Source: Vicingaceae bacterium (GTDB lineage Bacteria > Bacteroidota > Bacteroidia > Flavobacteriales_E > Vicingaceae). From it: 64,000 nt of DNA. The DNA lies in contig JAGYIE010000002.1 in assembly GCA_018402765.1 (NCBI GenBank), positions 682,001-746,000 of the forward strand, in the 5' to 3' direction. This document shows, piece after piece, positions 23,730-32,545 of this stretch. The notes beneath the pieces were generated by a model. It saw nothing but the letters and a program-made list of their open reading frames with translations. It ran no database searches and had not been told where the DNA came from. The position numbers were made by a program, and so were the translations under genes. Numbering within the stretch: the stretch's first letter is position 1; the number at the start of each line of letters is the position of its first letter.

Positions 23730-25099
23730 AAAATAGCATAATTGGATTTTTAGGCTTGATACTTCTCTTTGGTTGTAAACCGAAAGAAGTTACTCGGTCT
23801 ATTTCGGAGGAGCCAAAGCCATATTGGGTAGAGAACAGACCAATAAATAGTTTAGATTACATTGGTATTGGAGTTGCAAAAAAAGGACCTGGTGTAAATT
23901 TTATTGAATCAGCAAAAAATAATGCCTTAAGTGACTTATCTTCCGAAATAAAGGTCAATCTGGAATCAAATACTGTTTATTATCAAACAGAGAGAGGAGG
24001 TATTGTAAATGAAGATTTTAGATCGACTATAACAACCTCTGCTGCAGCGGATATTGAAGGGTACGAAATGATAGGTTCTTGGCAGAATGAGCAAGAATAT
24101 TGGGTGTATTATAAATTATCTAAAGCAGATTACTTAAGACGAGTAGATGAAAAAAGGCTAAATGCTAGAAAAGCAAGTTTAGAGCATTTGTCTAACGCTA
24201 AGTTAAGTCAGCAGAAGGGAGATTTTAAGCTAGCTATTCAGCATTATTTTGATTCATTCTCTGCAATTCAAGCTTATCCTTCAAGTTCAATAGAAGTAAC
24301 AGAAAATGGAACGCTTACTTTTTTAGACAATCTAATTTACAGTAATATTCAACAGTTATTTTCTGCTATTGAGTTTGGTCAGAACAAGGAGAAATCAGTT
24401 TTAGATTTTAATAACAGATTCAGTAACCATGAATATATTTTAATTTCTTACAATGGAAAAGAAATCAAGGAAATTCCATTAATTCATCGATTTTATAATC
24501 AGTATGGGCCTGTAAAACAATCTATTTTTTCTAATGAAAATGGGATTCTTGATGTTTATGTTAAGGCTACAAGCCTGCATCCCAGCAGAGTCAAGAATGA
24601 TATTTATTTAGATTTAGATCAGCTGATTGGTAATAGATCAGATGCAGCCTTCATTAAGCAAAAGGTTGCTAAACTCGTGTCCCCAAGATATACGTTAGAG
24701 GCTGAGGTGGTGCCGCCAAAGTTGTTTGTTAATAGCCATGAATATTCTTTTGGAAAATCAAATAATAAAGAGATTTTAAAAAGTACTCTAATAAGTGAAT
24801 TGATAAAGGAGGGAATTCTAATTGTTGATACCTACCAAAAAGCAGATCTTATTGCTGAATTAAAATCAGACACCAAACTACAAAGTGAGGATGCTAATTT
24901 TACAGCAGTAGAATTGAGTTATTCCATACAAATTACAGAGAAGGAAAGTAAAAAAACAGTTTTATCTTTAGTAGAAGGCCCCTTAAAAGGGGTAAGTTTG
25001 GATGAGGAAAGAGCTGCTGTAAAAGCATACGAAAAAGCTGATGGACAGCTAAAAAGAGTAAGTTTGGTAAAAATAAAGTCCGCAATATTGGATTTTTGA
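23726..25099 (+). CDS. LPP20-domain lipoprotein
   Basis: The 457-residue lipoprotein has a lipobox (LILLFGC, Cys16) and an N-terminal LPP20-type domain: PYWVENRPINSLDYIGIGVA and FIESAKNNALSDLSSEIKV at about 30-85. A longer C-terminal region includes a TPR-like stretch (AKLSQQKGDFKLAIQHYFDS) and a second alpha/beta part ending AVKAYEKADGQLKRVSLVKI. It is coupled to the CsgG-like gene. The LPP20/CsgG association recalls the FlgO-FlgP-FlgT lipoproteins of Vibrio, but no flagellar genes are here. Function unknown. Confidence 0.78.
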   Translation: MKNSIIGFLGLILLFGCKPKEVTRSISEEPKPYWVENRPINSLDYIGIGVAKKGPGVNFIESAKNNALSDLSSEIKVNLESNTVYYQTERGGIVNEDFRSTITTSAAADIEGYEMIGSWQNEQEYWVYYKLSKADYLRRVDEKRLNARKASLEHLSNAKLSQQKGDFKLAIQHYFDSFSAIQAYPSSSIEVTENGTLTFLDNLIYSNIQQLFSAIEFGQNKEKSVLDFNNRFSNHEYILISYNGKEIKEIPLIHRFYNQYGPVKQSIFSNENGILDVYVKATSLHPSRVKNDIYLDLDQLIGNRSDAAFIKQKVAKLVSPRYTLEAEVVPPKLFVNSHEYSFGKSNNKEILKSTLISELIKEGILIVDTYQKADLIAELKSDTKLQSEDANFTAVELSYSIQITEKESKKTVLSLVEGPLKGVSLDEERAAVKAYEKADGQLKRVSLVKIKSAILDF

Positions 25100-25165
25100 A
25101 ATATATCTTACAACTTTGGCACAGTTTCTGAAAAGAATCAATAAACGATTAAAATCTATAATATC

Positions 25166-25756
25166 ATGAAAGTTAAATTAAGAAAAGTAGGAGTAATGGC
25201 GATTACGGCATTAGCCTTGATGGCAAGTGTAACAGCTTGTAAGAGTAAAAATAAAGTGGCTGAACGTGAGCGACCTGCAGATGAAGTTTTAGTAAATGTG
25301 TACTGTTCAGGGTCTGACTACTTTAGTAATAATAAGTTTTTTAGAGCGAATGCAGTTGGCGAAAGTATGGACCAGTCTACTTCTAAAAAGAAAGCAATGA
25401 GTAATGCTAAGGCCGATTTAGCTTCTGCTATTCAAACTACAATCAAAGGAACAATTGATAATTACGTAAACTCTAGAGAGGTAAACAATGTAGAAGAGTT
25501 AGCTGAGCGATTTGAAGGATTAACTAGAGAGGTAATTAATCAGGAATTAATCGGAACAAAAACAATCTGCGAAAAAGTAACAAAAACATCAACAGGTAAC
25601 TATAAAACATATATCGCAATCGAGCTTTCAGGAGATGAAATGGTAGGCAAGATGAATGAAAGGTTAGCAAAGGATGATATGCTAAAAGTTGATTATGATT
25701 ACGAGAAGTTTAAGGATACTTTCGAAGAAGAAATGAAGAAATTAGAAAACAGATAA
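25166..25756 (+). CDS. LPP20-like lipoprotein
   Basis: The 196-residue lipoprotein (lipobox ASVTAC, Cys25) has a KKKAMSNAKADLASAIQTTI segment typical of the LPP20 family, a predicted helical middle (NNVEELAERFEGLTREVINQ) and the strand block YKTYIAIELSGDEMVGKMNE. It lies 66 bases after the longer LPP20 protein, with a weak CAACTTTG box between, and ends at a strong terminator. The three lipoproteins are probably one functional unit at the outer membrane. Exact role unknown. Confidence 0.8.
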   Translation: MKVKLRKVGVMAITALALMASVTACKSKNKVAERERPADEVLVNVYCSGSDYFSNNKFFRANAVGESMDQSTSKKKAMSNAKADLASAIQTTIKGTIDNYVNSREVNNVEELAERFEGLTREVINQELIGTKTICEKVTKTSTGNYKTYIAIELSGDEMVGKMNERLAKDDMLKVDYDYEKFKDTFEEEMKKLENR

Positions 25757-25776
25757 TTGAAGTAAATTTGGAAACT

Positions 25777-25811
25777 AAGGGAAGCGGATTAAAATACGCT
25801 TCCCTTTTTTT
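25777..25811 (+). terminator. Intrinsic terminator of the lipoprotein trio
   Basis: A 10-bp stem AAGGGAAGCG/CGCTTCCCTT (25777-25786 with 25797-25806) with T-run to 25811. Confidence 0.9.
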
Positions 25812-25929
25812 GTTGATTTTATTATATTCAATACCAGTTCATGGTGGTTATATTATAATTAACGATATTTGTTCAACTTTTAAAAAAAATCAGAGGGAGC
25901 TCCTTTTTTAATCGCTTAAGACAAATCCT

Positions 25930-28320
25930 ATGTGGGCCAAATTTGCCGGGCATATCCTGCGTAAACGTTATTATATTATAGCAATATTAGTTGCTATTAC
26001 TACTGTTATGGGCTTCTTCGCTCGTAACGTAAAGATGTCTTATGAAATGGCTCAGATGCTGCCTGATACAGATAGCACATTCCTAGATTTTGAACGGTTC
26101 AAAAAGCAATTTGGTCAAGAAGGTAGTGTGCTGGTTATTGGAATGCAAGAAAAGTCGCTATTTGAATTGGAAAACTTTAATAAGTGGTTTGATTTAAGTG
26201 CTAATCTTAAACAGGTAGAGGGTATAGATGAAATACTTTCTATTCCATCTATCGTTAATCTCAAAAAGAATAGCGAAGAGAAAAAATTCATTCCTACACG
26301 TATATTTGAACAAAAGCCATCTTCTCAATTAGAATTGGATAGTTTAATGAAAGTCGTTTATGGGTTACCATTTTATAGTGGATACCTGTTTAATAACAGT
26401 GATGACTTTACACTTATGGCTCTAACCTTGGATCGTAAGTACCTTGATTCTAAAGATAGGAGGCCATTAATGGATAGCGTCTATTCCCTTATACACACAT
26501 TTGAAGCTGAAACGGGCCTTAAGGTGAGATCGTCAGGGTTGCCATACATTCGCTCAAACAATACCACAAAGATAAGTGCCGAGATTAAGCTATTTATAGT
26601 TCTCGCAATAGTAGTAACCTCCATAATCCTATTGCTCTTTTTTAGGTCGTTTAAGGCAATGTTTCTGTCTATGCTAATCGTTATGATTGGTGTGATTTGG
26701 GCCGTTGGATTTTTGGGCATTTTTGGATTTGAAATTAGTATTCTTACAGCATTAATACCGCCACTAATTATTGTAATTGGGATACCCAACTGTATTTTTA
26801 TTCTTAATAAATACCATCACGAGTATAGTATCCATAGTAATCAGATGAAGGCGTTAAATCGTGTGATTCATAAAATTGGAAATGCCATTTTTCTAACAAA
26901 TACTACAACAGGTCTAGGGTTTGCAACTTTTATTTTTACTCAGAGTGCTATATTAGTCGAGTTTGGGATTGTGGCCTCATTGGGAATTTTTTCAGTTTTC
27001 TTACTATCCATTACTTTAATGCCAATTATGCAAAGCTTTATGCGTCCTCCTGGAGAAAGGCATATAAAGCATCTTGAAAGAAAATGGGTATTCTTGGTAG
27101 TTAAGCAATTAGAAAACATTGTTGTGAATTATCGGAAAATCGTTTATTTCGTAACAGTTTCCATTTTAATAGTTTCAGTTTTTGGAATCACTAAAATTCA
27201 AGTAACAGGAAATATTGCAGACGACTTGCCTCGATATGATCCAGTCTATTTGGATTTAAAATTCTTTGAAAGCGAAGTAAATGGAGTTTTACCCTTGGAG
27301 GTTACAATTGATACAAAAAAAAAGAATGGGGTTTTTAAGCTAGCGAATTTAAAAAAAATTGATAGGCTTCAAGATTTACTAGGCGAATATCCTGAATTTT
27401 CAAAAGCTTTGTCTATAGTGGAAGGTTTGAAATTTGCTAAACAAGCTTTTTATGGCGGAGACCCCTCAAAATACAGTTTATTTAATAGCCAAGAGCAAGC
27501 TTTTATAGCCCCATATTTTAGAGGGGCAGATGAAACTAGTCGAGAATTATTGAAATCATATGTAGATACGAATAATCAAATAACAAGGATTACGGCTCAA
27601 GTTGCTGATGTGGGTACCAATCGCATGGAAACGATAATGAGTGATCTAAAGCCGCGAATAGATTCTATATTTAACCCCGATAAGTATGATGTATCATTAA
27701 CAGGCACTAGTATTGTATGGTTAAAAGGCACCGAATACCTTGTAAAAAACTTATTTATTAGTTTAGGTATTGCTATTTTATTAATAGCTTTTATAATGTC
27801 TATCCTTTTTTTATCTGTTCGAATGGTGTTTATGAGTTTGGTCCCTAATTTATTGCCTCTTCTTACAACTGCGGCAATTATGGGTTACTTTGGTATCTCC
27901 ATTAAGCCATCAACCATTCTTATTTTCAGTATTGCTTTTGGTATCTCTGTTGATGATACCATTCACTTTTTAGCTAAATACCGGCAAGAACTTAAATCTC
28001 ATTCGTGGAACATTAAAGAGGCTGCTCTATTGGCATTGAGAGAAACTGGAGTGAGTATGATTTATACTTCCATCGTACTATTTTTCGGGTTTGGTGTTTT
28101 TGCTGCATCTGAATTTGGAGGAACTGTCGCTTTGGGCTTATTGGTTTCGATTACTTTGCTTGTTGCAATGTGTTCTAATCTTTTACTGCTTCCTTCGCTT
28201 ATTCTTAGCTTAGATAAACGAATAACTACCAAAGCATTCGAAAAAGAATCGCTAATAGAGTTGATTGACGAGGAAGAAGATATTAATTTAGATGAGTTAG
28301 AAATTAACTCCTATAAATAG
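25930..28320 (+). CDS. RND superfamily (MMPL-type) exporter
   Basis: The 796-residue protein has twelve probable membrane helices in two sets of six, each set following a periplasmic loop. Features are [20 protein letters not shown] at the N-terminus, [20 protein letters not shown] in the first sterol-sensing-like half, and [20 protein letters not shown] in the second, with the conserved Asp pair. It belongs to the COG1033/MMPL RND exporters, which move lipids or hydrophobic molecules using the proton gradient. It heads a tight operon with rfbA, an SDR and a polyprenyl synthase (gaps 5, 5 and 0 bases). Cargo is unknown. Confidence 0.9.
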   Translation: MWAKFAGHILRKRYYIIAILVAITTVMGFFARNVKMSYEMAQMLPDTDSTFLDFERFKKQFGQEGSVLVIGMQEKSLFELENFNKWFDLSANLKQVEGIDEILSIPSIVNLKKNSEEKKFIPTRIFEQKPSSQLELDSLMKVVYGLPFYSGYLFNNSDDFTLMALTLDRKYLDSKDRRPLMDSVYSLIHTFEAETGLKVRSSGLPYIRSNNTTKISAEIKLFIVLAIVVTSIILLLFFRSFKAMFLSMLIVMIGVIWAVGFLGIFGFEISILTALIPPLIIVIGIPNCIFILNKYHHEYSIHSNQMKALNRVIHKIGNAIFLTNTTTGLGFATFIFTQSAILVEFGIVASLGIFSVFLLSITLMPIMQSFMRPPGERHIKHLERKWVFLVVKQLENIVVNYRKIVYFVTVSILIVSVFGITKIQVTGNIADDLPRYDPVYLDLKFFESEVNGVLPLEVTIDTKKKNGVFKLANLKKIDRLQDLLGEYPEFSKALSIVEGLKFAKQAFYGGDPSKYSLFNSQEQAFIAPYFRGADETSRELLKSYVDTNNQITRITAQVADVGTNRMETIMSDLKPRIDSIFNPDKYDVSLTGTSIVWLKGTEYLVKNLFISLGIAILLIAFIMSILFLSVRMVFMSLVPNLLPLLTTAAIMGYFGISIKPSTILIFSIAFGISVDDTIHFLAKYRQELKSHSWNIKEAALLALRETGVSMIYTSIVLFFGFGVFAASEFGGTVALGLLVSITLLVAMCSNLLLLPSLILSLDKRITTKAFEKESLIELIDEEEDINLDELEINSYK

Positions 28321-28325
28321 CAACT

Positions 28326-29189
28326 ATGAAAGGAATTATATTAGCAGGAGGTTCTGGAACGCGACTTCATCCTTTAACCTTAGCAGTTAGTAAGCAGTTG
28401 ATGCCAGTGTACGATAAGCCAATGATTTATTATCCACTTTCTACATTAATGAGTGCTGGAATTAGTGAAATTCTAATCATTACAACACCTCATGATAGCG
28501 ATAGCTTTAGAAAATTATTAGGAGATGGTTCACAGTTTGGCTGTAATTTCGAATTCGCTATACAAGAAATTCCGAATGGCTTGGCTCAAGCCTTTGTGAT
28601 TGGAGAATCTTTTATAGGGAATGATAGTGTAGCGTTAGTATTAGGAGATAATATTTTTTATGGAACGGGTTTAGAAGAGAACCTTCAGCAACACTTAAAT
28701 CCTGAGGGTGGAGTAGTTTTTGCTTATCATGTTTCTGATCCTGAACGCTACGGAGTTGTAGAGTTTGATAAAAATAAAAATGCTTTGTCAATTGAAGAAA
28801 AACCTGAAATTCCTAAATCTAATTATGCGGTTCCAGGTTTATATTTTTATGATAACTCTGTAATTGAAATCGCGAAGGGGTTGAAGCCTAGCGCTAGAGG
28901 AGAATATGAAATCACTGATGTAAATAAGGTGTATTTGCAACACAAGAAATTAAAAGTGGCTATTCTTGATAGAGGAACAGCATGGTTAGATACAGGTACA
29001 TTTGACTCATTAATGCAAGCAGCACAGTTTGTTGAGGTAATTGAGCAACGTCAAGGGCTGAAGGTTGGATGTTTAGAAGAAATAGCTTTTAGAATGGGTT
29101 ATATAACACAAGAGCAATTATATAAATTAGCAGATCCACTTGTAAAAAGTGGATATGGCAAGTACTTGCTTAATTTGACAAAAGATTAG
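28326..29189 (+). CDS. rfbA: Glucose-1-phosphate thymidylyltransferase
   Basis: The 287-residue protein begins [20 protein letters not shown], continues [20 protein letters not shown], and has [12 protein letters not shown] and [16 protein letters not shown]. These are RmlA motifs: the pyrophosphorylase G-G-S-G-T-R loop, the K of SKQL and the D of GDN. It makes dTDP-glucose from dTTP and glucose-1-phosphate, the first step to dTDP-sugars such as rhamnose. rmlB, C and D are not in the window; the next gene is another sugar-nucleotide SDR. Length is normal. Confidence 0.95.
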   Translation: MKGIILAGGSGTRLHPLTLAVSKQLMPVYDKPMIYYPLSTLMSAGISEILIITTPHDSDSFRKLLGDGSQFGCNFEFAIQEIPNGLAQAFVIGESFIGNDSVALVLGDNIFYGTGLEENLQQHLNPEGGVVFAYHVSDPERYGVVEFDKNKNALSIEEKPEIPKSNYAVPGLYFYDNSVIEIAKGLKPSARGEYEITDVNKVYLQHKKLKVAILDRGTAWLDTGTFDSLMQAAQFVEVIEQRQGLKVGCLEEIAFRMGYITQEQLYKLADPLVKSGYGKYLLNLTKD

Positions 29190-29194
29190 CAAAT

Positions 29195-30130
29195 ATGGAT
29201 AGACAGCATATTTTAATTACGGGAGGAGCTGGCTTTGTTGCAAGTGCATTGGCTGAAAAGTTAGCAGTTGATGAAAATAACCTTATTGTAATTGTTGACA
29301 ATCTTTTAACAGGAGATGTAAAGCGAATTCCTCTGAGAGAAAATGTACGTTTTATAAAAGCAGATGTTAATAGATTAGAAGATATTTCGGGTGTTTTTTA
29401 TGCTTTTTCATTTAAATATGTGTTTCATTATGCTGCAGTTGTTGGAGTTAAAAGGACTATAGATAATCCTGTAATAGTTTTAGATGATATTACAGGTATC
29501 AAAAATATTTTAAGCCTTTGCAAAAATACAGGGGTTAAAAGAGTTTTCTTTTCTTCTTCTTCTGAGGTTTATGGAGAGCCAGTAGAAATGCCGCAAAATG
29601 AGCATACAACACCTCTAAATTCTCGTTTGCCTTATGCCATAGTAAAGAATGTAGGTGAAGCTTTCTTAAAGTCATACAAAAAGGAATACGACCTAGATTA
29701 TACGATATTCCGTTTTTTTAATACTTATGGCCCTAAACAAAGTAAAGACTTTGTGATTAGCAAGTTTGTGGCTAAAGCACTTAAAGGTGAAGACATAACT
29801 ATATTTGGAGACGGTTCCCAAACGCGAACATTTTGTTATATAGAAGATAATATTCAAGCTTGTTATAACGCTTTCGCCAATAATGAAGTTATGAATGATG
29901 TAATAAATATTGGCAATGATAATGAGATGACTGTTTTAGATTTGGCAAAAACAATCATTCGCTTATCTGGTTCTACTTCTAAAATTGTTCATTTACCACC
30001 TTTAGAGGAAGGCGATATGAGTAGACGGAATCCAGATATTTCAAAAATGAAAAAGGTGCTAGGAAGAGAATTGACTGATATAGAAACAGGATTGTCCAAC
30101 GTAATTAATAACCCAACATTTATTCTCTAG
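29195..30130 (+). CDS. NAD-dependent sugar-nucleotide epimerase/dehydratase (extended SDR)
   Basis: The 311-residue extended SDR has an N-terminal Rossmann motif ILITGGAGFVASALA, in which the third glycine of GxxGxxG is Ala16, then FFSSSSEVYGE with the catalytic Ser and the active-site pair in LPYAIVKNVGEAF (YxxxK). FFNTYGPKQSKDFVISKFV and SQTRTFCYIEDNIQACYNAF resemble UDP-glucuronate decarboxylase and dTDP-glucose 4,6-dehydratase relatives. It sits between rfbA and the polyprenyl synthase, so it probably acts on a nucleotide sugar. The exact reaction cannot be assigned. Confidence 0.87.
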   Translation: MDRQHILITGGAGFVASALAEKLAVDENNLIVIVDNLLTGDVKRIPLRENVRFIKADVNRLEDISGVFYAFSFKYVFHYAAVVGVKRTIDNPVIVLDDITGIKNILSLCKNTGVKRVFFSSSSEVYGEPVEMPQNEHTTPLNSRLPYAIVKNVGEAFLKSYKKEYDLDYTIFRFFNTYGPKQSKDFVISKFVAKALKGEDITIFGDGSQTRTFCYIEDNIQACYNAFANNEVMNDVINIGNDNEMTVLDLAKTIIRLSGSTSKIVHLPPLEEGDMSRRNPDISKMKKVLGRELTDIETGLSNVINNPTFIL

Positions 30131-31105
30131 ATGCTTTCTTTTAAACAAGCCTTTAAAGAGGTTGAAGCTTACATTTCGGCCACCGATTTTAGTGGGAATC
30201 CCTCAGAATTATACGATCCGATTACTTATAGTATGAATTTAGGAGGAAAGCGATTAAGACCTGCTTTACTTTTAATGTCTGCAGATTTGTTTGGTGCGCC
30301 AAAAGAATCAGCCCTTAATGCTGCTATGGGGATAGAGGTGTTTCATAATTTCACCCTTGTTCATGATGACATTATGGATGAGGCACCACTTCGAAGAGGT
30401 AAGGGCACGGTTTATAAAAAATGGAATAGGGATATTGCAATACTTTCAGGTGATGTAATGTTTGTAAAGGCAATTGATTTTTTCTTAAAACTTGCTCCTG
30501 CGCAGCAATTGGCAGATGTTCTCAAAGTGTTCAATAAAACCGCGGCTGAAGTTTGTAATGGTCAACAGATGGATATGAATTTTGAGACTGCAGAGTCGGT
30601 TTCTATACAAGATTACTTGTATATGATTGAATTAAAAACAGCCGTTCTTCTAGCAGCAGCATTGAAGATAGGTGCAATGATAGGAGGTGCCTCTTTAGAT
30701 GATGCAAATCATATTTATGAATTTGGCAAAAATATTGGCATTGCATTTCAGCTTCAAGACGACTTTCTTGATGCATACGCAAATCCGGACACTTTTGGGA
30801 AAATAGTTGGAGGTGATATTATAGCGAACAAAAAGACTTATTTGCTGCTTGAAGCTTTTAATCTAGCTAACGATAATCAACGACTTGAATTGAATCATTG
30901 TATTAACGGAAATTTTAGCGATGAAGAAAAGGTTACTCGTGTAAAATCCATTTATAATGAGTTACATATTCCTGAATTAAGTCAGCTAAAAATGGAAATG
31001 TATTTTGATCAAGGGATGGATTCATTAGAAAAAATAGGCATTTCAAAAGCGTTGAAACAGCCCCTTATTGATATTGCTGAGCAGCTTATGTTCAGAGATA
31101 TTTAA
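30131..31105 (+). CDS. Polyprenyl (isoprenyl) diphosphate synthase
   Basis: The 324-residue protein has both aspartate-rich motifs of trans-prenyltransferases: DD79-IMD83 in LVHDDIMDEAPLRRG and DD210-FLD214 in LQDDFLDAY, with GGKRLRPAL and NGQQMDMNFE. It condenses IPP with allylic diphosphates to make farnesyl or geranylgeranyl diphosphate; product length cannot be set from sequence. Its ATG follows the SDR stop with no gap. It is the last gene of the exporter-rfbA-SDR operon, with the convergent TIGR01777 gene only five bases away. Confidence 0.92.
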   Translation: MLSFKQAFKEVEAYISATDFSGNPSELYDPITYSMNLGGKRLRPALLLMSADLFGAPKESALNAAMGIEVFHNFTLVHDDIMDEAPLRRGKGTVYKKWNRDIAILSGDVMFVKAIDFFLKLAPAQQLADVLKVFNKTAAEVCNGQQMDMNFETAESVSIQDYLYMIELKTAVLLAAALKIGAMIGGASLDDANHIYEFGKNIGIAFQLQDDFLDAYANPDTFGKIVGGDIIANKKTYLLLEAFNLANDNQRLELNHCINGNFSDEEKVTRVKSIYNELHIPELSQLKMEMYFDQGMDSLEKIGISKALKQPLIDIAEQLMFRDI

Positions 31106-31110
31106 AATAA

Positions 31111-32019
31111 TTAGCTCTTATATAAATCTTTTAAAGCCTCTCTAAGAGTTGCAAATTCAAATTTGAAGCCTGCATTTTTAATTTTTTGATTCGAAATTTT
31201 ATTACCCTTTAATACCATCATAGCTCTTTCGCCAAGGATTATCTTCATCACAAAGTCAGGTACATTTGGAAGGAGTAGTGGCTTTTTTAAGACTTTAGCT
31301 ACATCTTTAGTAAATTCTGCATTTGTTCTATGCTCATCTGCTGATGAATTATGTGGGCCTGACAGCTGGTTCTCCATTTGGAAAATAAACTGGTTACTTA
31401 CATCTCGAATGTGAACCCAAGGAATATATTGATTGCCGCTGCCAAGTGGAGCACCTGCGTATAGTTTGATTGGTCGAGCCAATTCCTTTAGAGCACCACC
31501 TTTTGTTGATAGCACAATACCAATTCTAACAGCTGAGGTAGGTATCTTTAACTCATTAAATCGAAAAACCGCTTTTTCCCATAGGATGCATGTTCTTGCA
31601 AGAAAATCTGCCCCAGGCTGATCCGCTTCTGTAAAGGTATGGTCCGAGGGGGTGAAACCATAATAACCAACCGCTGATGCAGAAACAATTGATTTAAATT
31701 TTGTTTTGTTATTCTTAACTATTTCAAAAAGAAAATTAAGGGAGTCCACACGGCTATTAATAATCTCTTTTTTTCGTTCTTCTGTCCACTTTTTATCTGC
31801 TATGCCTGCCCCAACTAGGTTGATCAAATAATCGTACTTTACGACCTTCTCAACATCGATGGTCTTATTTTTTAAGTTCCAAACAATGGTTTCTACGCTT
31901 TTATCGCTTGACTTACTTCTACTTATGTGTCCTACTTTATAGCCTTTTTCGATTAGTAAATCAGTTAATACATTGCCTACTAATCCACTTCCACCACTTA
32001 TTAAAACTGACTCTTGCAT
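31111..32019 (-). CDS. TIGR01777 family epimerase (YfcH-like)
   Basis: The 302-residue SDR has SVLISGGSGLVGNVLTDLLI at the N-terminus, WTEERKKEIINSRVDS, VSASAVGYYGF, IPWVHIRDV and the C-terminal DUF1731-like block ERAMMVLKGNKISNQKIKNA, which together define TIGR01777/YfcH. These bind a nicotinamide dinucleotide; the substrate is unknown. The gene is convergent with the polyprenyl synthase and divergent from the unknown gene at 32089. Confidence 0.9.
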   Translation of the reverse strand: MQESVLISGGSGLVGNVLTDLLIEKGYKVGHISRSKSSDKSVETIVWNLKNKTIDVEKVVKYDYLINLVGAGIADKKWTEERKKEIINSRVDSLNFLFEIVKNNKTKFKSIVSASAVGYYGFTPSDHTFTEADQPGADFLARTCILWEKAVFRFNELKIPTSAVRIGIVLSTKGGALKELARPIKLYAGAPLGSGNQYIPWVHIRDVSNQFIFQMENQLSGPHNSSADEHRTNAEFTKDVAKVLKKPLLLPNVPDFVMKIILGERAMMVLKGNKISNQKIKNAGFKFEFATLREALKDLYKS

Positions 32020-32025
32020 AGCTTG

Positions 32026-32053
32026 TTGTTTTGGTTAAAAACAGTCATCTTTG
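32026..32053 (+). promoter_or_regulatory. Candidate promoter of the 121-residue unknown gene
   Basis: TTG at 32026-32028, a 17-base spacer and CATCTTTG at 32046-32053 (one mismatch to TAnnTTTG), 35 bases before the ATG at 32089. It supports that start over an in-frame codon at 32014. Confidence 0.4.
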
Positions 32054-32088
32054 TTCTATGTTCAAAAGTACCTAATCATCCAATTGAT

Positions 32089-32454
32089 ATGCTTCCAAAT
32101 ATTCAAAATATAGCTCAATATGCAAATGACCAAGAATTTTTGCAGCAAGCATATTTTCAAATTCAAAAGGATACTTGCCGAACAGGGATAGAGTTAACAG
32201 AGCCATTTGAGTCGGAATGGACAATTACCAATCTAATTGACTACTTAAAGCCGACTGTAAATCGACTATTCGAGTGCAATTCAGATAAAATATTTGCACT
32301 GTTTTATACAATTGACATTCCTGAAAAAGCAATTAGAGCTGCTTTAAATAGCAATAGCCCCTTTGGACTGTCGCATGAGGTGACAAAACTCATCATCGAA
32401 CGTGAGTTGTTAAAAGTGCTTACAAAAGCATATTTTCGAGATCAATTCAAATAG
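32089..32454 (+). CDS. Uncharacterised 121-residue protein
   Basis: Not recognised. From the ATG at 32089 the product is small, soluble and probably alpha-helical (MLPNIQNIAQYANDQEFLQQ, FQIQKDTCRTGIEL, NLIDYLKPTVNRLFE, VTKLIIERELLKVLTKAYFR), without signal peptide or membrane helices. An upstream in-frame start at 32014 overlaps the TIGR01777 start and lies before the promoter-like element, so it is not preferred. It is followed by the sucA promoter, so it is probably transcribed alone. Confidence 0.7.
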   Translation: MLPNIQNIAQYANDQEFLQQAYFQIQKDTCRTGIELTEPFESEWTITNLIDYLKPTVNRLFECNSDKIFALFYTIDIPEKAIRAALNSNSPFGLSHEVTKLIIERELLKVLTKAYFRDQFK

Positions 32455-32492
32455 TTAATTTTTGGATGATTTAGAATTTGAATATACCCATG

Positions 32493-32519
32493 TTGGTACT
32501 TAATATTTCTTTAATTTTG
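32493..32519 (+). promoter_or_regulatory. Promoter of sucA-sucB
   Basis: TTG at 32493-32495, a 16-base spacer and a perfect TAATTTTG at 32512-32519, 26 bases before the sucA ATG. Confidence 0.6.
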
Positions 32520-32545
32520 GGGCATTCATCATTGTAAAAAGTATA

